Origin: Clostridium sp. SCN 57-10
GTDB taxonomy: Bacteria > Bacillota > Clostridia > Oscillospirales > Butyricicoccaceae
Reading direction: 5' to 3'
DNA length: 8,603 nucleotides
Assembly (NCBI GenBank): GCA_001725215.1
Contig: MEFT01000134.1
Span: 1-8,603, forward strand
A model generated the notes under the pieces. It did not search any database. It was not told where the DNA came from and was given only the letters and a program-made list of their open reading frames with translations. The stretch's first letter is position 1, and each line of letters starts with the position of its first letter. This document shows positions 1 to 5,968 of this stretch, piece after piece. The translations under genes and the position numbers were made by a program.

Positions 1-1402
1 CATGTTTGCTGATTAATAAGGTATGCTCATCAAGCTTGTTGATTTTGCCGTTTTCAAATGTCCGCTTGATTGGACTGGGACATTTTTCACGCGTAAATTC
101 GTTCACAATTTCAAAAACTGTCTCAAACGGCAGGCCGTATGCATCGTCGCGCCTCCAACCGGTTAACTTTTCCGCTACTTCATTCATAATTTGCACATTG
201 CCATCGCGATCCGCGGATATGACGCCATCTCCCAGAGAATGAAGTGTAGTTTCAAACAATAACCTCTCCGAGCTGATTACTTCTTTTGCGTAAAGCAACT
301 CTCGATTCTTTTCCTCAAGATTAAAGATATGGTTTGAAATATGATTCAGCATAAGCGTAATTCCCTGAGACAGAACGCCGATTTCATCCCGTCTGTCTAA
401 ATACTTCTGCGGTAAAGAAATGGATGTATCATTGAAGTAATACTTCAATTCTTTACATATCCTGATCAACGGCTCGGAAATGCGGGCGCTTATGATATAT
501 GTGAGCACCGCTCCCATCATACCTGCGGTGAGAACAAATATCCAAAGCATTTTTCCAAGTGTGCGCACACTATGAAGGGCCTCTGTTTCCTCAAGTCCGT
601 AAGCCACGATCCATTTGGTATCCGCAATCGGCGCATAGCCTACAATTTTCTTGACTCCGTTATAAGTATATGTACCGCTGCCAACCGTTCGGGTAATCAT
701 GCGCTTGGTAAGCTCTCCAAGCTCGTGCAAGGACTCGTCGGTTTTCATGTTGTCGATATCATTATCCCTGGCTAAGACCAGGTCAAGGTTTTTATGCGCC
801 ACTGTAACCCCTTGGTGGTTGACCATATATGCATATCCCGTTTGCATGTAATTGACCATGCTTATGATGTCGCTCAGCATCTCGCCGTTTCTTTTTCCGT
901 AGATGACGCCAATCACTTTCCCCTGTTGATAAACAGGGGCGACGAAAATAAGTGACAGCTCCCCGGTGTTGCTGTTGACAATTAAATCCGAAACCGCTGG
1001 CTGACCACTGAGCGCTGTTTGAAAATAATCGCAGGAACCGATATCCACCGCTTCTTGCTCGGCATTAAACACAACGGCGTTGCCGTCTTTATCGGCGAAC
1101 GCGAAATCCAGATAGCCCGCTCTCCTGGCTTCCGCTTCAAAAAAGGCGGTTTTCTCTTCAAATGTCATGCTTTCATCCGTCAGAATCGGGTTATGAGCAA
1201 GTGCGCCGATGTAGGTAAACCGCTCAGTTACCTTTGCATGAATATACTGCGCTTCCTGCTGCGCCATGTCCATCAAATCTTGACGGGTATCTTGCGTAAT
1301 ATCCCTCGTAACTTTTAAAATAAATAGTCCGCCTAACCCCAATAATAGGGAAAGGATCACCGAGGTGAATATCAGTACTAATCTGCTCCTAATCGATTTC
1401 AT
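1..1402 (-). CDS. Membrane sensor protein with Cache, HAMP and PAS domains (N-terminal part; C-terminus off window)
   Basis: Reading the minus strand from ATG at 1402 gives 467 residues with no stop before the left edge, so the gene is partial at its 3' end. The start follows GAGGG (1408-1412) with 5 bases of spacing. Visible parts: a hydrophobic segment at about residues 8-30; an extracytoplasmic region at about 31-283 that looks like a double Cache domain (DKDGNAVVF, GDYFQTAL-like CDYFQTAL, and the paired GYAYMVNHQGVTVAH and KKIVGYAPIADTKWIVAYG segments); a second membrane segment at about 284-305; a HAMP region at about 305-357 (ISARISEPL, DEIGVLSQ); a coiled linker at about 360-380; and a PAS domain from about 380 (LGDGVISADRDGNVQIMNEVAEKLTGW). 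Cache domains normally bind small ligands outside the cell and PAS relays the signal. The effector domain is not in the window. In proteins of this layout it is commonly GGDEF, HD-GYP or histidine kinase, and I cannot choose. It is divergent from the plus-strand gene at 2023. Confidence 0.88.
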   Translation of the reverse strand, partial: MKSIRSRLVLIFTSVILSLLLGLGGLFILKVTRDITQDTRQDLMDMAQQEAQYIHAKVTERFTYIGALAHNPILTDESMTFEEKTAFFEAEARRAGYLDFAFADKDGNAVVFNAEQEAVDIGSCDYFQTALSGQPAVSDLIVNSNTGELSLIFVAPVYQQGKVIGVIYGKRNGEMLSDIISMVNYMQTGYAYMVNHQGVTVAHKNLDLVLARDNDIDNMKTDESLHELGELTKRMITRTVGSGTYTYNGVKKIVGYAPIADTKWIVAYGLEETEALHSVRTLGKMLWIFVLTAGMMGAVLTYIISARISEPLIRICKELKYYFNDTSISLPQKYLDRRDEIGVLSQGITLMLNHISNHIFNLEEKNRELLYAKEVISSERLLFETTLHSLGDGVISADRDGNVQIMNEVAEKLTGWRRDDAYGLPFETVFEIVNEFTREKCPSPIKRTFENGKINKLDEHTLLISKH

Positions 1403-1617
1403 ACTTTCCCTCTTTTTTACGATTTGTTACAAGATTTAAGCAACAGCTGCTATTTTTTGAAAGGGCGTTATAAAGGGCATTATGAAATTAATTGATTTCC
1501 AGCACAAACTCATTCTTTTGCAGCAGCAAACTCGGCTTAAAAAGCGAAGTTACCCCTTTGAGTACAGTATCAACTTCCTTTTGTCGTATTTTACCATGGC
1601 TTTTCTCTACATTCAAC
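1403..1617. other. Intergenic spacer upstream of the sensor gene, no recognised gene
   Basis: This AT-rich stretch holds the ribosome binding site of the sensor gene (GAGGG, minus strand, 1408-1412) and presumably its promoter. I see no convincing -35/-10 pair; a minus-strand TTGCTT followed 18 bases later by TAAAAA is the best match and it is weak. A 58-codon open frame at 1482-1658 on the plus strand resembles no family I know and runs into the phage remnant, so I do not call it a gene. The left part may be decayed terminase sequence too far gone to read. Confidence 0.5.
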
Positions 1618-1965
1618 TGGACTCGTTTTCGGGGAACAAGTCATTGGGCTATCGATAACAGTAGCTTGGACTTCACGATCGTACCTTTTGGACAGAATTT
1701 CAAAGATATGTTCCCGTCGACTAAAGCACTCATGAATCAGAAGCTGGAGCGAAAATCGCTCACAAGGTCCACCTGGTTTTAAAGTGGATAATGGACAATA
1801 TCTATATCTGTACCAACCCTGCAGAGAACCCAGGCCGACAAGGAAAATTCCGCCACGAAAATCGACGGCGCGGTTACCAACATTATCGCCCTCGACAGCG
1901 CATTACGCTGCGGCCACGATAATAGTACCCCCGTTTATGTAGAACGCGCTTTAATAGCAATTTGA
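1618..1965 (+). pseudogene. Degraded C-terminal fragment of a phage terminase large subunit
   Basis: Three adjacent plus-strand pieces line up in order with the C-terminal nuclease region of HK97-type large terminases from phages of Gram-positive bacteria. About 1618-1750 reads SSLDFTIVPFGQNFKDM and STKALMNQKLE, matching the usual FTVVPFGQGFKDMSPPTKELM. About 1752-1829 reads IAHKVHLVLKWIMDNIYI, matching IAHGGHPVLRWMMDNIYI. About 1830-1965 reads ADKENSATKIDGAVTNIIAL and ends VYVERALIAI then TGA, matching the KIDGAVA...ALDRA end, whose Asp belongs to the metal-binding nuclease site in this family. The frame changes near 1750 and near 1830, and the first frame stops at TAA 1780-1782. The ATPase half with its Walker motifs is absent. 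No other phage gene is near, so this is a lone prophage scar. The left limit is approximate. The alignment is from memory of the family, not a search. Confidence 0.72.
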
Positions 1966-2006
1966 AATATCAGGATACTTTAAGCTATTGTGGAAATAAT
2001 AATTAA

Positions 2007-2013
2007 AAAGGAG
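2007..2013 (+). promoter_or_regulatory. Ribosome binding site of the 142-residue protein gene
   Basis: AAAGGAG lies 9 bases before ATG 2023, a near-ideal Shine-Dalgarno sequence and spacing that fixes this start. A weak promoter candidate sits further upstream: TTGAAA at 1962-1967 overlaps the terminase stop codon, and TATTGT at 1986-1991 follows after 18 bases (4 of 6 matches to the -10 consensus). Confidence 0.7.
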
Positions 2014-2022
2014 TGTTAAAAA

Positions 2023-2451
2023 ATGAATGGTAATGCCGAGCTATTAAACTTTATCTACCAAAATTCACAAATGGGTGTGGACACAATCAACCAATTGATA
2101 GGCATTGTTGAAGATGAGAAATTTAAAACGCATCTTGAATCTCAGTTTAATGAGTACAAAACAATCCATCAGACCGCACAGAAATTGCTCAATGAAAAAG
2201 GGTACGATGAGAAAGGGATTGGCGCACTAGCCCAGATTAAAACCTATTTGATGATCAATATACAAACATTAACCGATAAAACACCCTCGCACATTTCAGA
2301 AATGCTCATTGTCGGAAGCAATATGGGCATAATTAATGCGGTAAAGAATCTAAAAAAATATAATGACGCAGAATCGCATATCATCAATCTTATGGAAAAA
2401 CTGCTCAAATTTGAAGAAAACAATATTCAGCAGTTAAAAGAATTTCTCTAA
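2023..2451 (+). CDS. Small all-helical protein of unknown function (possible four-helix, ferritin-like fold)
   Basis: This encodes 142 residues, starting at ATG with a strong ribosome binding site and ending just before an intrinsic terminator, so it is a single-gene transcription unit. The sequence has no signal peptide or membrane segment and looks helical throughout: about residues 3-28, 30-57 (DEKFKTHLESQFNEYKTIHQ), 64-82, 88-110 (HISEMLIVGSNMGIINAVKN) and 114-141 (ESHIINLMEKLLKFEENNIQ). It is rich in E, K, N and Q, which suits a soluble cytoplasmic helical bundle. The E and H pattern in the second helix (ESQFNEYKTIH) and the later HISEM recall ferritin-like or DUF2383-like bundles, but a full EXXH metal-site set is not evident, so metal binding is not claimed. 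I believe similar short proteins occur in clostridial genomes as uncharacterised proteins. It lies just after the phage remnant, and its AT-rich codon use fits the local background rather than the GC-rich operon to the right. Confidence 0.85.
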   Translation: MNGNAELLNFIYQNSQMGVDTINQLIGIVEDEKFKTHLESQFNEYKTIHQTAQKLLNEKGYDEKGIGALAQIKTYLMINIQTLTDKTPSHISEMLIVGSNMGIINAVKNLKKYNDAESHIINLMEKLLKFEENNIQQLKEFL

Positions 2452-2470
2452 GTTCAGGTTAATAAAAAAA

Positions 2471-2494
2471 CGCTCTGAAAATCAGGGCGTTTTT
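2471..2494 (+). terminator. Intrinsic terminator after the 142-residue protein gene
   Basis: CGCTCTGA (2471-2478) and TCAGGGCG (2482-2489) form an 8-base-pair stem with one T-G wobble and an AAA loop, followed by TTTTT at 2490-2494. It begins 19 bases after the stop codon. An A-run (2464-2470) precedes the stem, so it could also work for minus-strand transcripts. Confidence 0.85.
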
Positions 2495-2990
2495 CTTGTC
2501 CATTTTAATAGTAGAGGTTATGTCTTTGAGACTAGGATGATCAAAGCCCGTAGAGCATAACATTGGCCAGCAAATCATAGGAGACGGCAGGATACTTCGG
2601 ATCAAGGTATGGTGGGCATGCCAGAAAATCTAGTCTCAGGTGTAAAGCAATTTCCTGCGCAATGCAAAATTTTATAAAGCTTCGAATCTCACTGGAAATA
2701 TAGCTTTTAACTGTAACTCTACACCTAATAAAAATAAGTATTTCATTTAAAAATTTTTGAGTAAGTGGTTGTCAATCTCCTTTTTTTCGAAGCAATACCT
2801 TGAATAACCCAATAATTGATTGAATCATCATCCTCTCAAAATCGCGACGATGGCAAACGGCGACAATTCAAATCTGCCTACGCTTGATAGCTTTATTGAG
2901 CAGTAAAACGGCGATGACGATAGCGATATAAGACTGGTCGTATGTCCGAATAGGTTTTTTAAGCGCCGCCTGTAACAACGAGTTTATATG
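2495..2990. other. Intergenic region without an intact gene
   Basis: About 500 bases lie between two terminators. No open frame here has both a credible start and a recognisable product. The part at 2541-2771 reads protein-like on the minus strand and is listed separately. A 9-base inverted repeat, TGAGACTAG (2527-2535) and CTAGTCTCA (2630-2638), is 94 bases apart with no transposase nearby. A short plus-strand frame at 2852-2908 (starting MANGDNSNLPTLDSF) has no ribosome binding site. I see no tRNA or known riboswitch. Confidence 0.5.
2541..2771 (-). pseudogene. Possible 3' remnant of an unidentified coding sequence
   Basis: Minus-strand codons from 2771 down to the TGA at 2541-2543 are open for 76 residues. 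The last 50 or so look like real protein: EIRSFIKFCIAQEIALHL followed by DFLACPPYLDPKYPAVSYD and LLANVMLYGL. There is no ATG except one four codons before the stop, no GTG or TTG in a sensible place, and no ribosome binding site, and the upstream part is AT-rich and less protein-like. I do not recognise the family. It may be the end of a gene whose start was lost, or chance. It ends 46 bases to the right of the terminator at 2471-2494. Confidence 0.3.
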
Positions 2991-3039
2991 GAATAAAACA
3001 ATACACAAAAGACACGGCATTCTTCTTGCCACGTCTTTT
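2991..3039 (-). terminator. Intrinsic terminator of the ABC transporter operon
   Basis: The arms are at 3027-3039 and 3007-3019, with a 7-base loop. Read as minus-strand RNA, AAAAGACGTGGCA pairs with UGCCGUGUCUUUU over all 13 positions, including adjacent G-U and U-G wobbles. Read on the plus strand the same two positions become A-C mismatches. The stem is therefore built for the minus-strand transcript, and it lies 25 bases past the ATPase stop. A U-rich tail (UUUU then GUGUAUUGUUUUAUU) follows. Confidence 0.75.
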
Positions 3040-3063
3040 GCATTTGGGGGATAATATTTTTTA

Positions 3064-4128
3064 CTAGACGCTCTCATGGTTCGGTGGAAAGAGCAACAAG
3101 CCTTCCTCGGCAAACTGTATGGCTACTCGTTCGCCCTCTCCGAAATGCAGCCGAGAGGAACACTTGGCGACCAGCTTGATACCACCGACCGTGAGATGTA
3201 GATAGTTGTCGCTGCCCGCCATCTCGGTCAGCTCCATCGTCGCCTCCATTTCAGACGGTTGCTCGCACAGCCGTACATCCTCAGGACGCACACCCAGGAC
3301 GGCGTCTCCAGTCAGCGCGGGCGCGGCGTCGGGCAGCGCGACTCTATGTCCCGCAAAGCACGCATAAGCGTGCCCGTCCTCCCGTTCAACTGTGCATGGA
3401 ATGAAATTGATGTTCGGCACGCCGATAAAGCTTGCCACAAACGTATTGCGCGGACGGCGGTAAAGCTCCTCCGGCGTACCGATTTGCTGAATGTACCCCT
3501 GATCCATAACGACGATGCGGTCGGCCATCGTCATCGCCTCGGTCTGGTCGTGCGTAACGTAAACAAACGTTGTTTGCAGCTGCCTGTGCAGCTTGATAAT
3601 TTCGAGGCGCATCTGGTTGCGCAACTTGGCATCAAGGTTTGACAGCGGTTCATCGAGCAGAAACACGCTCGGTTGGCGCACGATGGCGCGCCCCAGCGCC
3701 ACGCGCTGCTGCTGTCCGCCCGACATTTGTCCCGGCTTGCGGTCAAGCAGGTCTACGATGTCGAGCAGCTCTGCCGCCTGCATCACCTTTTCACGAATGA
3801 CTGTTTTATCGATGCGGCGCATCGTCAGCCCCAGCGCCATGTTTTCATAGACCGTCATATGCGGATAAAGCGCGTAGTTTTGAAACACCATCGCCACGTC
3901 GCGATCCTTGGGCGCGACGCCGTTGACGCGCCGCCCGCCGATCGTCAGCTCGCCGCTTGTGATATCCTCAAGCCCCGCAATCATGCGCAGCATCGTGGAC
4001 TTTCCGCAGCCCGACGGGCCGACAAGCACGATAAATTCGCGGTCGCCGATCTCAAGGTTAAAATCGCGCACCGCTTTGACCCCGTTCGGGTAGGTTTTAC
4101 AAAGCTTGCTCGCCGTTACCTGCGCCAT
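3064..4128 (-). CDS. MsmK/UgpC-type ATP-binding protein of a carbohydrate ABC transporter
   Basis: This 354-residue ATPase drives sugar import by pairing with two CUT1 permeases at the inner face of the membrane. All motifs are intact: Walker A GPSGCGKST at residues 37-45, Q-loop VFQNYALYPHMTVYENMALG at 81-100, signature MSGGQQQRVALGRA at 135-148, Walker B VFLLDEPLSNLDAKLR at 155-170 and the switch His in VTHDQTEAM (His193). The rest, from about 235, is the OB/TOBE-like regulatory region typical of MalK, UgpC and MsmK (VLGVRPEDV, and NYLHLTVGG). Length is close to the usual 360-370. The start at 4128 is chosen because MAQVTASKL matches the family N-terminus and AAAGGGGG (4137-4144) sits 8 bases upstream; an ATG at 4197 would add 23 unlikely residues. 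The first 32 bases overlap the end of the upstream permease gene, which suggests translational coupling. In many Firmicutes such an ATPase is shared among several importers, so the substrate cannot be read from it. Confidence 0.95.
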   Translation of the reverse strand: MAQVTASKLCKTYPNGVKAVRDFNLEIGDREFIVLVGPSGCGKSTMLRMIAGLEDITSGELTIGGRRVNGVAPKDRDVAMVFQNYALYPHMTVYENMALGLTMRRIDKTVIREKVMQAAELLDIVDLLDRKPGQMSGGQQQRVALGRAIVRQPSVFLLDEPLSNLDAKLRNQMRLEIIKLHRQLQTTFVYVTHDQTEAMTMADRIVVMDQGYIQQIGTPEELYRRPRNTFVASFIGVPNINFIPCTVEREDGHAYACFAGHRVALPDAAPALTGDAVLGVRPEDVRLCEQPSEMEATMELTEMAGSDNYLHLTVGGIKLVAKCSSRLHFGEGERVAIQFAEEGLLLFPPNHESV

Positions 4129-5968
4129 GGCGCGCGCCCCCTTTCTGTAAATACGTTCGCAGCATGCGCCAAAGCCACGCGCCCCATACGGCGGCAAGCC
4201 CCGTGTTGAGCGCGCACAGGCGGTAAAGCCATGTCAGGCTCGTGTGGTACAGCTGCTCATAGGCCGACGGTGACGCCGCACCGCGCGTCAGCGAAGCATA
4301 AAACGAAACATCCAAAATGCTGCGCGGCGGCACAAGCTGTGCCGGCACGAAGAGCGAAAAGGAGAGCAGCCGCTGCGCGAGCACAATGGCGGCAATGGCG
4401 GCGGCCATCCAAGCGATGCTCCAAAGCAGAATCGGCTCCGCGCGGCTGCGCACCAGCTCATCCAGATACGCATCGGCAAGCTCCGCCTTGCCCAGCCGCG
4501 CGGTGCGCAGCACGGTGCCCGCTAAAAACCGCAGAAGCAGCAGAAACGCGATCAGCTCAAGCGCGAAGACATACAGCCCCACGCTCTGGCGCGCAAGGCG
4601 CAGCGCCTGCGTGCGATCATTGAGCGAAAAGCCCTCCACGCCCGCCTGACGCAGCAAATCGCGCACTTCGTCGGCAAAAAAGATGTTTCTGCCGTCGCCA
4701 AGCAGCATGAGCGACGTATCCTCGCGCTGCGGCTCAAAGCGCGACAGCGCGTCATACGCGCTGTGCGGCACGGTCTGCGCAAACAGAACTTCAAGCCGCG
4801 GCGGCTGCTGCGCAAAGCGCCCGAGCAGCCACACCTGCGCTGCGACGCCGAGCACCGCCAGCACGGTGAGTACGCTAACGATGTCGGGGCGCAGCGCTCC
4901 GGTAATCGCGACATAGCCGCCCTCCTCCGCCTCGATTTCGACGTTAAGGTCAACCGCCTGCATCGAAACGCCGTCATACGGATCGGGCAGCACGGCGCGC
5001 ACCACACCGCCGGATCCGCCGCGCTGAACGCACGCCTCGGGTACGACGCAGCGGAAGCCGGTGAGCACGGGCGGGCGGCGTGAAACGGTGTAAACCGAAA
5101 CGTTCGGCGTCATCAGCGGCGCGACCTTCTGCGTGACGAATGTAAACACAGCCATCGCACACAGAAAGCCGGCGAAGCAGCGCAAGGCAAGCGAAAAGCG
5201 CCGCGTGCCGCGCTCCGCCTTGCCCCCGCCCGTCAGGCTGATGCCCGCCTGCAAATCCTCGTAGCTGTACCAATAGAGCAGCAGCGGCAGGATGCTGAAT
5301 AGCACGCCGCCCGCAAACGCAAACGGCGCAAACTCCGGGCTGCCGAGCCGCAGCGACAGCGGCTGCATCACCGTTTTCTCAAGAAACACGGTCGGCTGCT
5401 CGACAAGCGACCAGTAGTTGACGAAGGACAGTACGCCGAGCGCCGAAATCACAGGCTTGCAGATGGGCAGCACAAGCCGCGTGAACATACGGAAGCCGCC
5501 CATGCCGTCAATCTGTGCAGCCTCGTACAGGGCGCGGTCAAAGCCGCGCATGTACTGCGTCATCAAAAACGTGCCAAAGGTCGCAAACATATTAGGCAGC
5601 ACCACCGCCCACGGTGTGCGGAGCACGCCAAGCCACTTAAGCGTGAGATACTGCGGCACAACGGTTGCCTGAAACGGCATGAGCATCATCACGATATACA
5701 ACCAAAACAGCACCTCGCGCCCGCGAAAGAGGAAGCGCGAAAAGCCATATGCCGCGAGCAGGCTGATCGGCAGATTGACGGCGAGGATGACCGCCGTATA
5801 AAGCACCGAGTTCCAGAACGCGCGGAAAAAGCGCGGGTTTTGCAGCAGCGCGGCGCCGTATTGCGCAGGCGAAACATGGCCGCCCACGCGCAGCGAGCCG
5901 ACGAGCATGAGAGCGAAAGGCAGCAAACAGAGCAGCGCCACCACCCACAAAATCAAATTCTTTTTCAT
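4097..5968 (-). CDS. MalG-like sugar ABC permease fused to a large C-terminal membrane region
   Basis: The protein has 623 residues, whereas MalG-type permeases have about 270-300. Residues 1-250 form a full permease: an N-terminal helix (LILWVVALLCLLPFALMLVG), further membrane segments, the EAA loop YEAAQIDGMGGFRMFTRLVL plus PICKP (148-172) that docks on the ATPase, and the usual end YSYEDLQAGISLTGG (236-248, like the FVKGLTAGAVKG end of the family). Residues 256-623 are extra: a membrane segment at about 258-281; a likely beta region at 287-361 (CVVPEACVQRGGSGGVV, VEIEAEEGGYVAITGAL) that resembles the membrane-proximal barrel of HlyD-type adaptors; a membrane segment at about 363-384; a soluble part at 385-462; and membrane segments at about 463-484, 513-536 and 579-603. 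The start at 5968 has GGAGG (5976-5980) 7 bases upstream and overlaps the previous stop as ATGA; a start at 6061 would add 31 non-family residues. High GC runs through both halves, which suggests an old fusion. The role of the extension is unknown. Confidence 0.9.
   Translation of the reverse strand: MKKNLILWVVALLCLLPFALMLVGSLRVGGHVSPAQYGAALLQNPRFFRAFWNSVLYTAVILAVNLPISLLAAYGFSRFLFRGREVLFWLYIVMMLMPFQATVVPQYLTLKWLGVLRTPWAVVLPNMFATFGTFLMTQYMRGFDRALYEAAQIDGMGGFRMFTRLVLPICKPVISALGVLSFVNYWSLVEQPTVFLEKTVMQPLSLRLGSPEFAPFAFAGGVLFSILPLLLYWYSYEDLQAGISLTGGGKAERGTRRFSLALRCFAGFLCAMAVFTFVTQKVAPLMTPNVSVYTVSRRPPVLTGFRCVVPEACVQRGGSGGVVRAVLPDPYDGVSMQAVDLNVEIEAEEGGYVAITGALRPDIVSVLTVLAVLGVAAQVWLLGRFAQQPPRLEVLFAQTVPHSAYDALSRFEPQREDTSLMLLGDGRNIFFADEVRDLLRQAGVEGFSLNDRTQALRLARQSVGLYVFALELIAFLLLLRFLAGTVLRTARLGKAELADAYLDELVRSRAEPILLWSIAWMAAAIAAIVLAQRLLSFSLFVPAQLVPPRSILDVSFYASLTRGAASPSAYEQLYHTSLTWLYRLCALNTGLAAVWGAWLWRMLRTYLQKGGARHGAGNGEQAL

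Noticed and set aside
1482..1658. Plus-strand 58-codon open frame starting MKLIDFQHK
   Set aside because: No family recognised, poor Shine-Dalgarno spacing (4 bases after GGG), and it runs out of frame into the terminase remnant.
2868..3113. Minus-strand open frame of 81 codons across the operon end
   Set aside because: Its first part is another frame of the ATPase 3' end and it crosses the terminator hairpin; no ribosome binding site.
4129..4197. Longer ATPase start at 4197
   Set aside because: It adds 23 residues unlike the MsmK/UgpC N-terminus, while the ATG at 4128 has a good ribosome binding site and family-matching first residues.
3673..4209. Plus-strand open frame of 178 codons opposite the ATPase gene
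   Set aside because: It is antisense to a gene with every expected motif; high GC content produces such long antisense frames.
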